Under the pieces are notes generated by a model that worked only from the letters and a program-made list of their open reading frames with translations, was not told the DNA's origin and did not search any database. This document shows, piece after piece, positions 41,076-52,212 of a stretch of DNA of 64,000 nucleotides. The DNA lies in NCBI GenBank assembly GCA_033557465.1, contig CM066034.1, positions 412,898,159 through 412,962,158 of the forward strand, read 5' to 3'. The position numbers and the translations under genes are program-made. Within the stretch, counting starts at the first letter, position 1. Every line of letters begins with the position of its first letter. The DNA is from Ichthyophis bannanicus (taxonomy: Eukaryota; Chordata; Amphibia; Gymnophiona; Ichthyophiidae).

Positions 41076-42137
41076 CTACCCAGTTAACTCCCACGGTTAA
41101 AAATAGTCAAGATTTTCCCATGCCTATCTTTACCTGCAGCTTGCTAATCAGGCAGCAGTTCAATATCCCTGCTGCCTGATTAGCAAACAGTGCCACGTCT
41201 GTTCCACCCCAGAATGCCCACGACACACCTTGATACTAAACAGATAGCATCAGGCATGTAGTGGGAGAACCAGTGGATATTCATCAGCACTAACCGTGTT
41301 AATTCTAATGAATAATCCTATAAAGCAGCATTTACATGATTTATAGGTTTTTCAACCGTGTAAATGACTTTAAATATCGGGTCCTTTGTTCTTATTTTCT
41401 TGTTTTTGATCTGTATTGTTTGGGTTATTTGTTCTGCCTTTTATATGGCTTTGTGACTTTCGCTTATATGCTTTTAGACAAAAGCTAATTGCTTATTTAT
41501 CCCCTACTGGAAGGTTGACATATGTGAGGGGTGTGGGTTGTTAGGGGGTAGTGAGAATGTGTGAGGATGTAGTGTGTCTGGAGTTAGGGGTCATGACTGT
41601 GGAGCTGCTTGAAAGGGTTGAAGGCTGGAAGGGTAGGGAATCTTTTGGGTTCAGGGCTCCTTCTACTTAGGGTAGTAGGAATGGGGTGTCAGGCCTGGTT
41701 ATAGGGATGACAGTTTGGCTTTAGCAGTTGGGGAAGGCAGAGAGATGTATGTATGCATGATATTTGAGTTCAGCTAGTGGGGGATTGAGTTGATCGAAAT
41801 GGGTGCTATTGGTTGCTTGATGTGTGTTTGGGGTGATTGATGGTGGTAGAAGAGTGATCTTGTGGGGGGGGGGGGCTTGGACACACAATTGGTGACCTAC
41901 ATGGCAGATGTGTATGCTAGGTAGTTGAAGGGTTTGGGGGGTGGGGGGTTACAGTTGGAGGTATGGTTGGGTGGTATCTATTTTGCTTATGGATTCTTTC
42001 AGGGTATGGGGGGGCATGTACTGTGGCTGTCCTTGGGGGGGGGTTCATGGAGTTTGGGGAAGGGTCCTCGGCTGGGAGGGTTCTTTTGTTAATAGAGTTG
42101 TGTTCTGTGTGGATAATCCCTTTCATAGTGGGATGAC
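41076..42137. other. No gene; hairpin and GT-rich sequence before an L1 remnant
   Basis: It contains the 16-bp hairpin at 41141-41186 and, from about 41500, G/T-rich text with several G runs (for example near 41865 and 42035). The latter part may be the L1 inter-ORF spacer, since ORF2 of an L1 starts at 42138. Confidence 0.5.
41141..41186. repeat. Perfect 16-bp inverted repeat (hairpin)
   Basis: TTGCTAATCAGGCAGC and its exact inverse GCTGCCTGATTAGCAA are separated by 14 nt. A short T-run does not follow, so a terminator is unlikely. It may be the core of a small foldback element. Confidence 0.85.
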
Positions 42138-43012
42138 ATGAAGAAACAAGGAGTGAAATTAGTGTCCTGGAATGTTTGTGGAATTGGTTCTCCAATCATG
42201 AGACATAAGATTCTCAAAGCTCTTCATGATCAGCAAGCTGATATAGCCTTTATTCAGGAAACTCATATGACCACCACAGAGCATGACAAGTTGCAGCGAT
42301 GGTTAGTGGGTTCACTCTATGGGGTCTTCTCAGGTGGGAAGAAGGCAATAGGGGTTATACTACTCCATAAGGGATTGGGTTTCCAATTCGACAAGATTAT
42401 AAGCAATCCAGGGGGCAGGTTTGTTTTGGTTTTGTCAGTTTATATGGTAAGTCTGTAGTGCTGGGTAGTGTGTATGGCCCCAATATCTATGACTCGGTCT
42501 TTTTGATATGTTGGTGCATCATTTGTCCTTAGTGGAAAACCGCCAAGTAATTTTGGGCAGGGATTACAATTTTGTGCTTGATGTGCTTTTAGACCGCTTG
42601 TCAAAGACAACAGGCAGAGATGTGGGACAGCGGAGACACCTCTTAGGTCTGTGTGAGAGTTGTGATCTGCTAGATGTTTGGAGACTTCTATTTATCTCGT
42701 GTGCATGGCTCCTGGTCTCAGATCGACTATTTTCTGGTGTCCAGTTCTTTGCTGACTGCGGTTCACAATACTTGTATAGGTGACATCCAGATTTCTGATC
42801 ATACCATTGTTTGGGTGGACTTGATTTTGGAAGAAGGGGTGGAACAACTTCATCACCAGCATTTTCCCTTTTCTCTGTGTGGAGATGAGGGGTTTAGACA
42901 GTTTTTAAGGAGCCATTGGAACATCTTAGATGAAACTAATGGCCTGGATAAAGATAACCCAGCAATATTCTGGGAGAGAGCTAAGGAGTGGAGTGATAAT
43001 TGGATTTGTTAG
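42138..43012 (+). pseudogene. L1 ORF2 endonuclease remnant
   Basis: From the ATG at 42138: KLVSWNVCGIGSPIMRHKIL, DIAFIQETHMTTTEHDKLQ, then a break near 42458. Next come VILGRDYNFVLDVLLDR (the GGDFN motif is altered to GRDYN), then a frameshift to QIDYFLVSSSL and ISDHTIVWVDL. It is the APE domain of the same L1 family as the minus-strand copy at 47.3-51.1 kb. It ends near 43140, where CR1 begins; no RT part follows. It could be the rest of the L1 whose 5' half lies at 31948-36150. Confidence 0.8.
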
Positions 43013-43162
43013 TCTGATGGAAGTGGGGGATGGCGAAGCGGGTGATGACTCTGGGACAACAGTTATGACAAGGTTCAGATGAGACTCATACGGCATACCT
43101 AGCCATGCAGAGTGAACTCAATATGCTTACACATGCCTGAGCCCAGCAATCTTTGCTTCATA

Positions 43163-44395
43163 AGAACATACCATACTGGGTCAGACCAAGGTCCATCAAG
43201 CTCAGTATCCTCTTTGCAATAGTGGCCAATTCGAGTCACAAGTACTTAGCAGTTTCCCAAAAAGACACAAAGGTTCCATAATGCTTGTATTGGGGCAAGC
43301 AGTGAATTACTGGGTCCCCTCTAATAATAGTTTATGTAATGGTTTATGGACCTTTCCACCAGGAACATGTCCAAACCTTTTTTAAACCCAACTACACAAT
43401 AGCTTTTACTACATCCTCCAGTAACGCATTCCAGAGTTTGATTACGCGTTGAGTGAAAAAATATTTTCTCTTATTAGTCATAAATGGGTTACACAGTAGC
43501 TTCAATGCATGTCCCTTAATCTTTCTACTTTTTGTTACCATAAAGAATCAATCTACATTTACCTGTTCCACTCCATTCATTAATTTATAGACCTCTATTA
43601 TATCTCTCCTCAGCCATCACTTTTTCAGGTTGAAAAGCCGTAACCTTTTAAGCCTCTCCTCATAGGGGTATCCTTCCATCCCCTATACCATTTTGGTGGC
43701 TCTTCTCTGTACCTTTTCTAATTCTACTGTATCCTTTTAAAGATACGGTGACTAGAACTGCACACAATATTCAAGGTGCGGTCGCACCATGGAACAATAC
43801 AGAGGCATTATAATATCTTTTGTTTTATTCTCCATTTCTTTCCTTAGGATTCCTAGCATTTTATTTGCCTTCTTGGCAGCCACTGCACACTGGGTGGAGG
43901 ATTTCAATGTGTTATCCACGATAATGCCTAAATCTTTTTCCTGGGATGTGGTTCTTAATGTGGAACCTTGCATTGTGTAACCATAGTTTGGGTTGTTCTT
44001 TTCTCGGTGCAAAACTTTGCACTTTTCCACATTAAATTTAATCTGCCATTTGAATGTCCAGTCTTCCAATTTATCAAGGTCCTCTTGCAATTTTTCATAA
44101 TTCTCTTGAGTTTTAACAACTTTGGATAATTTTGTGTCATCTTCAAATTTGACTACTTTACTTGTTATTCCCATTTCCAGGTCATTTACGAATATGATAA
44201 AAAGCAGTGGATCCAGCACAGATCCTTGGACTACTCCACTATTCATCTCTCTCCATTGGGAAAATTGACCATTCAGTCCTACACTCTGCTTTCTATCTTT
44301 TAACCAAGTCCTGATCCACAATAGTACACTGCCTCCTATCCCATGAGTCTCTCATGAGGGACCTTGTGAAAGGCTTTCTGAAAATCCAGATACAC
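43163..44395 (-). mobile_element. CR1 LINE, subfamily A, 3' part of a heavily interrupted copy
   Basis: It starts at the CATAAGAACATACCATACTG end and runs on the minus strand through the C-terminal domain and RT up to [12 protein letters not shown] text (WIRTWLKDRKQSVGLNGQ), NSGVVQGSVLDPLLF and FEDDTKLS. The catalytic FADD is FEDD and VPQG is VVQG. It stops at 44395, where an L2 is inserted. Further parts of the same copy are at 46107-46530, 46836-46974 and 59048-59138. Confidence 0.88.
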
Positions 44396-46106
44396 TATTT
44401 ATTTATTTATTTATTTGTGTGCTTTTCTATACCGCCCCTTCCAGAGATCAGGGGCGGTTTACAAGGAACTTAAACAACAATATAGCAAAACAGTGCAATA
44501 TTGCATTACATTAAACATTAAGTGAACATAAACTAGATTACATAAGAACTAGGTTACATAGAAAACATGTGTGGGTTATTAACATAAAAGGAAACATAAA
44601 ACTATGTTACAAGGAACCAAAAAGTGGATTATTTACATGGTTAGCAAGAGACTATAATAGTTATTTGCGATCATAAGTACAGTGTTGGGAGTAGGCTAAC
44701 TTGGGTGGATATGAAAATGAAGTCCGGAATTAGGTGGGGTAGACTTGTGTTTGGTTGGTTGCATGTTTTTGTGTAGTAAATTTGATTTCAGGTTGTAGGT
44801 TGCTATAGTGTTGACTAAATAGGTAGGTTTTAAGTTCCTTCCTAAAAGATGTAAGATCCTTAATCTCTCTTAGGTTTAGTGGCAGTTTATTCCATTGGCT
44901 GGGAGCATAATATGAAAAAGCAGTGTTGGTGGTTATTTGTTTTGATTTTGTCACTGCAATGGGAATTAATAGCATGTTGAGGTTAGTTTTTCTTCTGGTT
45001 CTGTTTTCTTGTGGGGTTTGGAGTAGAGTGGCCAACTGTGATGGGGCTAGGTCATTAATGAGTTTAAAAGTGGTGACAAGTGTTTTATATTGAATCCTAC
45101 TATAGATAGGAAGCCAGTGGAGAGCGTATAGGATAGGAGAGATGTGATCGAATATTTTAGCTTTCATAATGATCCGAGCAGTGACATTCTGAGCTCTTTG
45201 AAGGATGTGTAAATTCTTTTTGGATGTTCCTTGAAGTATGCCATTGCAGAAGTCTAAATGTGGCATAATGAGAGCCTGGACAACTGTTCTGAAATCGTTG
45301 ATGTCAATGAGGGGTCTGAGTTGCTGTATGGTTCTCAGTTTGAAAAATATAGTTTTGGCAGTCTGTTTTATGTGGTTAGTCATGCTTAGGGTTTTGTCTA
45401 GTGTAACTCCAAGGTATTTAATTTCAGATTTGACTGGGAGAGTAATGTTCATAAGGTTAATGGAAGTTGGAGGGGTGAAGGTGGTATTTCTGGTTACGAA
45501 GAGTGCTTCGGTCTTTTTGAAATTGATATCCATATGGATTGAGTGGAGCCATTTTTCAGCTTCAAAGAGGCAGGTGGCGATTTTGTTGAAATTAAGGTTA
45601 GCTATGTCTAACGGGGCGAACAGCATGATGTCGTCTGCATAGATAGAATATTTTAGATTGTGGCGTTGAAAGATTGTACAAATAGGTTGTATATAAAGGT
45701 TAAAAAGTAATGCAGAGAGTGAGGATCCTTGTGGGATACCACGTTCTTGGGGGAATGGTAGTGAGGGGGAATGGTCTAAATGGACATATTGGAAACGATT
45801 AGAAATGTAGGACTTAAACCAGTTAAGAGTGGTATCTTTTAAACCTAGTTGGGATAGTCTAGATAAGAGCGTATTATGATGAACACTGTCAAAGGCTGAG
45901 GAAATGTCAAGGAAAATGAGCAAGAAGGTCTGCTTTATATTATCCATACCTCGGATAAGTGAATCAAGAAGGGATATGAGTAGGGTTTCTACTCCGTGAT
46001 ATGAGCGGAAGCCATACTGGTACTCATCTAAAGGGAAGTTGGTATCAATATGATCCTGAAGTTGTGTCTGAGCTACCTTTTCAATAATTTTGGCTAAGAA
46101 AGGTAT
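44396..46106 (-). mobile_element. L2-type LINE inserted in CR1, 5' truncated
   Basis: The 3' end, on the minus strand, is GGGGCGGTATAGAAAAGCAC followed by (AAAT)n at 44396-44420. The body encodes an L2 RT from its N-terminal third. CR1 text stops at ATACACTAT on the left and resumes at TATCGACCGGCTCACC on the right, with at most a 3-bp shared flank. It is 5' truncated, having no endonuclease. Confidence 0.88.
44730..46104 (-). CDS. L2 reverse transcriptase (5' truncated, open)
   Basis: About 457 codons without a stop. Landmarks: FLAKIIEKVAQTQL, DEYQYGFRSYHGVETLL, FLDISSAFDSVHHNTLLS, GIPQGSSLSALLFNLY, the catalytic YADDIMLFAP, IKYLGVTLDKTLSM, MPHLDFCNGILQG, LHWLPIYSRIQYKTL and a C-terminal FRKELKTYLFSQHY. 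This covers RT palm, thumb and the L2 C-terminal tail. It has no start of its own: the open frame continues upstream into the surrounding CR1 (to 46298), giving a chance 522-codon chimera. The enzyme core looks intact, but the element is truncated. Confidence 0.88.
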
Positions 46107-46530
46107 ATCGACCGGCTCACCTTTGTCTACCTGTTTATTCACACTTCCAAAAAAATATAACAGATTAGTAAGACAAGACCTTCCTTGACTAAAGCCATGT
46201 TGGATTTCTCCCATTAAACCATGACTATCTACATGTTCATTAATTTTGTTTTTTATAATGGTTTCTACCATTTTGCCTGGTACTGATATCAGGCTCACTG
46301 GCCTGTCCTTTCCTGATTAATCCCTGGAACCCTTTTAAAAAATTGGAGTTTCATTGGCCATTCACCAATCTTTAGGTATACAGATGATTTTAATGATAGT
46401 TCACAGATAAACAATAGTAGGTTGCAATCTCATATTACAGTTCTTTCAATACCCTCTGGTGTATACCATCTGGTCCAGGTGATTTGCTACTCTTCAGTTT
46501 ATCAAATAATTGTAATACATCTTCCCAATG
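46107..46530 (-). mobile_element. CR1 LINE, subfamily A, RT N-terminal part (same interrupted copy)
   Basis: The minus strand reads a decayed RT N-terminus up to VDKGEPVDI, including [19 protein letters not shown] and [12 protein letters not shown], continuing the 43163-44395 copy. It is cut on the right by a SINE at about 46531. Confidence 0.85.
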
Positions 46531-46835
46531 AGGGAGGAGTGCCCTAGTGGGAAGGAGGAGTGGCCTAGTGATTGGGGCAAGGTACCACAGGCCAGAAGGT
46601 CAGTGGTTCAAATCCCACTAGAGGACAGCAACCTTGGGCCAGAAGGACTGGGGTTTCTAGTCCCACAGGTGCTCCTTGTGGTCTTGGGCAAACCAATTAC
46701 CCCTCCATTGCCCATGTTCCCTGTAAGTATTAGTGCATGTGTCTCATATCCCCTCATGTTAAATGTATCCCCCAACCGCTTTGACCCAGTGAAAAGCAGG
46801 ATATAAATGCAGCTAAATAAATAAATAAATAAATG
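46531..46835 (+). mobile_element. SINE, type 2, inserted in CR1
   Basis: A head with a partly duplicated start (GAGGAGTGCCCTAGTGG, then GAGGAGTGGCCTAGTGATTG) and a GGTTCAAATCCCACTAGAGG B-box precede GGGGTTTCTAGTCCCACAGG, CTCCTTGTGGTCTTGGGCAA and an (AAAT)n tail. CR1 text reads ..CCCAATG before it and AATGTATC.. after it, a 4-bp AATG duplication. It is the best-preserved type 2 copy here. Confidence 0.85.
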
Positions 46836-46974
46836 TATCAATATTTCTTTTAATTCTTCCACAGCATCTCCTTTAAATACCAGTTCAGTCATGGGTAACA
46901 TTCCTACATCTTCCTCAGTAAAGACCAAAGCACAGAATTCACTCAGTCTCTCCGTTATGGCCTTGTCCCCTCTT
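46836..46974 (-). mobile_element. CR1 LINE, subfamily A, linker piece (same interrupted copy)
   Basis: The minus strand reads [19 protein letters not shown], matching the CR1-A linker ([16 protein letters not shown] at about 37145). It ends in GCCTTGTCCCCTCTT, the left copy of the L1 target duplication, and continues at 59048. Confidence 0.85.
46960..46974. repeat. L1 target-site duplication, left copy
   Basis: GCCTTGTCCCCTCTT, identical to 59033-59047. The last Ts merge with the L1 poly-T. Confidence 0.9.
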
Positions 46975-47339
46975 TTTTTTTTTAAATCTGTTTATTAAGT
47001 CACACATATCACATCACATCACATCGCACTCTACTAATATATCGCATCTCCTGGCGGGGTGAACTCTTATCTACCACCGTAGAGCTATCACAACCGTTAG
47101 TGACAACCCCTTTGTTACCCCACCCCCTCCCCCTCCCCCCTCCCTCGCCACTGCCCTAAGCCCCACCCTACAGAGTGAAGAAAACCATCCATACACCTCT
47201 TCCCAACCAGCTGTGTTGGCCCTATATGCACTAGGACCCCACCTCTCCCTGACCCTCATCTCCCACCCCATCCTACCCCTCCTGCAATATTTCATTGCGT
47301 ATATGTGGTCCCAATGTTTGAATATAGGGTTCCCAAATC

Positions 47340-50300
47340 AACAGGAAAGAAGACTATCGTGAGATGTTTCCCCTCACTCCTCTTCTCTCAAAAAGCATCA
47401 ATTGATGAAAGCAATTCCGCCATTCCCAAAAAGTAGGGGGCAAAGGCTCTCTCCATCTATGGAATATCGGCCCTTTACCCACCAGACATGCTTTCCTCAC
47501 CAATATATGTTCCCATCTCCCTTTGGGATGAAGTGGTCCAAGTTGATCCAGGGCTACTACATTCCCTGTCCAGGTAAGCTGCTGCCGGAGCAGACCACTC
47601 AAATACCTACTTATCCGCATCCAGTACTGTCTAATTTTCTGACATCTTCACCACATGTGACCCAAATCTGCTAGGGGACATAAGCACTTCAGGCAGCTAC
47701 CATCCAGCATCAGACGGCTTCACAGAGGTCTTCTCGGTGAAAAATGTGCTCCGATAACACGCTTAAACTGAACCTCCCTCCATCGGGCCCCAGCTACCAA
47801 GCCCGCAATTCAACTAAGGGCCTTATGAACTGATCCTGGGGCTACCCCTTGACAATTCTTCCGCCCATCGAGCTTCCTCCCCACCAGAGCTCGGAACCGC
47901 TCTATACTTCTCTAATCTTTTCTTCAAACCTGAAATCGTTGGCGGAGCTGCCTCTCCCAATTAGAAGAATTCCAATAATTGTGCCGATCGTTCTCCCGAT
48001 AGTTCCTCCGACGGGAGAGAAGCCACATAGTGGGAAAGTTGGGAAAAAGCAAAAAACTGACTGCTACTCACCTTGTACTCTCTTCTCAAGGTCGCAAAGG
48101 GTTTCTTCCCCTCTAGGTCCACCACGTGTCCCACATTCCGAATACCAAGTCGGTACCACGTCCGGAAGTTGGCCGATTCCGAGCCTAGCGTAAACGTACT
48201 ATTACCCTGCAGTGGCAACCAACTCGACACCACTGGAGATCTGTCCCACAATTTATTTAACTGTCTCCATGTTTTCCGCACGGACATCAGTATCCCACTC
48301 TCGCTCACCACTCTGTGCAACACCGATGTCTCCAAGTGCAAGACCGCCAGTAACGACTGTGGCGCTACCATGGCTTCTTCCAGGGCCCTAGGGGTGTATA
48401 CCTTCGTACCCCCCAACCAGTCCCCTATGTAATGTGCCTGACATGCCAACGCATAGAGTCGCAAATCTGGAACGCCTATACCCCCCGCTCGCCATCTCCC
48501 CTATCAACCGACCCAAAGGGATCCGCGCCCGTGCCCCCTTCCACAGAAAGCCCCGGATCTCCTGTTCCAATCTATTCCGGTCTCTCCTCAGTAGCCAAAC
48601 GGGGAGGGTCTGCAGCCAGTAAAGCACTCTAGGCAGCACTACCATCCCCAGTGCAGCCGCCCTCCCCAGCAACGAAAGCGGAAGGGGATTCCACGCCCGC
48701 AGCTGAGTATGAATTTTGAGAAGCGTTATCTCGAAGTTCCACTTGTACAGTTCCGTTGGGTCCCTAGTCAGAAGAATCCTTAAATAACAGAAGGAATATT
48801 TTGCCCATCTAAGTGGAAAGGAGTTGCTCCAGCTCCCCTGAAGCGCACCCGACACATCCAAGGCTTCCAACTTGTCTGTGTTGATGCAGAGCCCTGCAAA
48901 ACTTCCAAATCTCTCAAATTCCACCATCAATCTCGGCAACGACTGCTGCGGGGAAAGCAAGTGCACCAGCATATCATCTGTGAAAGCAGCCATCTTGAGA
49001 CTATGCCATCCAATCTGCACCACTTGGACCTCCCTCAATGCCTCTATTGTCCGTATCAAAGGGTCCAAGGACAGTACAAATAGCAGAGACAAAAGTGGAC
49101 ACCCCTGCCATGTACCCCTCTCCAAGGAAAACGTTTCTGACATCACCCCGTTGCATACCACCCTGCCGTAAGTTCCGTATATAATATATCTACCATTCTA
49201 CAGAAAGACTCGCCCAAGCCATACCGCGGTAACAGGAATTGCAAATATTGCCAGCTCACTCTATCAAAAGCTTTCTCTTCGTCAAAGCTCACTAGCAATG
49301 TCTTAAGGCCATGCTCCCGGACCCATTCCAACGATGCCAATATTTTCGGCAGATTTCGCACAGCATATCTGCCTTTCACAAACCCCACTTGCGAGCCATG
49401 CACCAGGTCCCCCAACACAAATGCCAACCAATCCGCCACTATCTTTGACAATACCTTCCAGTCATAATTTAACGATGAAATGGGCCTATATGAAGCAGCC
49501 TGGAGCAGATCCTTTCCCGGCTTAGTTATTAAAATAATGTACGCATGGTTCTCTACCCACTTAACACTACCTTGCTCCACCCGCTGGTGGTAAACCACCA
49601 TCAAAACCAGTGAAATCATATCGCTCAGCAGTTTATAAAATTCTGCCCCAAACCCATCAGGACCAGGCGCCTTAGAACAGCTGGCCTTCAGGATGACCTG
49701 CTGCACCTCGCTAAGCAGTATATGGCCATTCAACTGGGCTCTCTGCTCCTCTCCTAACCTAGGCAAGTTCAACGTCCAAAAATTGTCCTCCGTGCGAGAC
49801 CTGGATCCCTCCTCCGCCGAATATAATTTCTGATAGAAAGACCGAAACACCCGAGCACTTACCCTGCTATCCTTGTGCAATTGACCCCAGACATCCCGCA
49901 GTGCGGCTATCGCCCCAGTACCCCTACTCCCCTGGAGACAACGTGCTAACATTTTCCCTGGCCTATCCCCATATCGGTATAACTGGTAGCGGTAATACAA
50001 AAAAGATTTCTTCACTTTTTTATGAAGAAGCTCATTAAGAGCCACTTGAGTCTCCCACAACCCTTTCTTATTCTCCCCATTGGGACACCTCATATATTTC
50101 CTCCTTTCCTTCACCAGTTGCCACTCCAGTCGGACTATCTGTTTGGAGGCCAATCGCCTCTTCCGTGCTGCATAGCCAATGATGTCCCCTCTTAGCACCA
50201 CCTTAGCCGTCTCCCAAAAGAGCTCCAGGTTAGTTTGGTGCTCCTGATTGTAAAACGCATAGTCTTGCCATTTCTGTTTCAGATATTGGTGAAACGCTGT

Positions 50301-51090
50301 GTCTTTATAAAGCTGTAATGGGAATCTCCATCTTCTCCCCCAGGCACTGCTATCGAACCACTCCAATTCGATCCAGATCAGGGCATGGTCTGAGATTTCT
50401 ACTGGACCTATTTGTGCATCTCCAATATGGGCAAAGAGTCTTTCAAAGGCTAAGATATAGTCTATACGTGCACTCGAACCATGCGCCCGAGATTGATGGG
50501 TGAAGTCCCTGTCCGTTGGGTGCAGCAGACGCCATGGGTCTACCATCCCCAATCTATGGCGCATCTGTTGTAATGCCTTGGCAGTTTGCACATGTCCTCT
50601 GTCCCCCCCCCCCCTTGATGTATCCAGCTCCGCATCTAGCACCCCATTGAAGTCCCCCCCCCCCAATATCAAGGGGGCCTCAGGAAACTGCTCCACCCTG
50701 GATGCCAATTGGATATACAACTCTCTATACAGAGTATTAGGACTGTACAAATTCCCCAGCACTAGGGGTTTCCCCTCCAGCACCCCATATAATAGCACAA
50801 ACCTTCCATCTGGATCACAATACTCCTGCTCCAGCACGAATCTCACCTGTTTATGAATCAAAATGACCACTCCTCTTTTCCTCCCTTTCGCCGGCACCCC
50901 CCACTCCTGTCCCACCCAGTCCCTCTGCAATTTGTGGTGTTCTGTTGCAGTCTTGTGGGTTTCTTGTAGTAGGGCTACATCACAATTTTGCCTGGCTAAG
51001 GCTTTCAACACCTTATACTGCTTGATTGGGTTCCCTATCCCACATACATTACAAGAAATAATCTTCAGGTTGGTAAGTACAGTTCAGGCT
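47340..51090 (-). pseudogene. L1 ORF2 (endonuclease-RT), frameshifted
   Basis: Read on the minus strand. Endonuclease: ISCNVCGIGNPIKQY (about 51060), ALLQETHKTATEHHKLQ, LILGGGDFNGVLD and EISDHALIWIEL. RT: KAPGPDGFGAEFYKLLS, SYRPISSLNYDWKVLSK, VGFVKGRYAVRNL and SFDEEKAFDRVSW. A frameshift near 49150 is followed by ERGTWQGCPLLSLLF and the catalytic-site equivalent AFTDDMLVHLL (FTDD in place of YADD). Near the C-terminus, CLKCLCPLADLGHMWWRC keeps the Cys-His cluster. At least two further frame changes occur before 47340. The enzyme is dead but nearly full length. Confidence 0.88.
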
Positions 51091-51748
51091 CATACCTCTC
51101 AGTACATAGTCACTCCAGGAAGGGCCTCCCCAGCCTGAAGCTCTCCCTGCAACTCCTGCTTGGTGTATGTTATTACCTCCACCTTCCACTCCTGGTAAGC
51201 TATCCTCCATTCTACCTATCCCCTTCGTGGCCCCCTTTCCCTCCCTTCTCCTCCCCCCATCTCCACCCTCTTCCCAAGCTCTATCCCCTCTCCCCCCTCC
51301 TTCCCCCTCCCTCCCCGTCCCTCCTCCCTCCCCACTGCCCCCTCCTCCCCCTACTCCTCACCATCCTTCTTACTGCACCCTTCCCCTCTCTCCCCCTGAG
51401 AGTCACCAACTGGTGTGTTGTGTGTGTGGTACCCCCCCACCCTCCTCGCTCTACTATCCCCGCTCTGCCTAGGTTCCTCCTCTGCCTTCTGCATTCCCTA
51501 TCCACTTACCATTAATGACACTCCCTCCTACAGCCCCCCACCCCAAGTCCCCTCTTTATCATGTCATCCCACATACAACTTCAGCGGACATAACAATTTT
51601 ATAAACAAACAAGTGAACAAACAAGCCCTGTATACCCCAGTTCTGGAGCTCTAGTCCAACTCTCAGCAGACATAGTCCTTGGTCCCTCCAATCTTTGATG
51701 ACTGGACTCTTGTCTCCCCACTTCGAGGACACCACTGCCTCTGCCACT
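51091..51748 (-). other. L1 inter-ORF spacer with pyrimidine tract
   Basis: Lies between ORF1 and ORF2 of the minus-strand L1. 51160-51480 is almost pure C/T on the plus strand (purine-rich in the L1 sense). No gene. Confidence 0.65.
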
Positions 51749-52212
51749 TCATGTCGCATTCTCCATGCTGCTGGCAGGTCTCTCCGATGAATCTCTTGCC
51801 CTCCGCGCTATATCTTCCACGTACTGTGCTGCCTCCTGAGCTGACTCAAAGATCCGGCATGCTCCCTCGTGGTTAACGATCAGTCGAGCAGGATACTGCA
51901 ACATGAACTTAATATTGGTGTCTATCAGCTTTTGACACACAGGCCCATATGCCCGCCTGTGCTGTCCCAAGGCCGCTGAATAGTCCTGCACAATCTGCAG
52001 CTTGAGATTTTCCATTGAAATAGTTCCTTTTTTTCTAGCTGCCCGAAGCATTGCCTCCTTCTGTGGAAACCCCAGGAACTTTGCCAGTACTATGCGGGGC
52101 TGGCCATCCCCTGACCGTCGGGGCCCCACTCTATGGGCTCTTTCTATTTGGACCCGGGCCCCCTCTTCCTCGCCCTCCAGCAGCTGTGTAACCAATTTTT
52201 CCAAATAGGGCT
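51749..52212 (-). pseudogene. L1 ORF1, C-terminal half (split by LTR element)
   Basis: The minus strand reads LEKLVTQLLEGEEEGARVQ, IERAHRVGPRR, QPRIVLAKFLGFPQKEAML, FMLQYPARLIVNHEG and CRIFESAQEAAQYVED, the RRM end and C-terminal domain of L1 ORF1p. The frame is open. The first half lies at 58466-58860, on the other side of the LTR element. The 4-bp GGCT duplication sits at the break. Confidence 0.9.
52209..52212. repeat. 4-bp target duplication, left (LTR element)
   Basis: GGCT, repeated at 58466-58469. Confidence 0.75.

Noticed and set aside
51167..51654. Proline-rich frames on the plus strand
   Set aside because: They arise from the pyrimidine tract of the L1 inter-ORF spacer.
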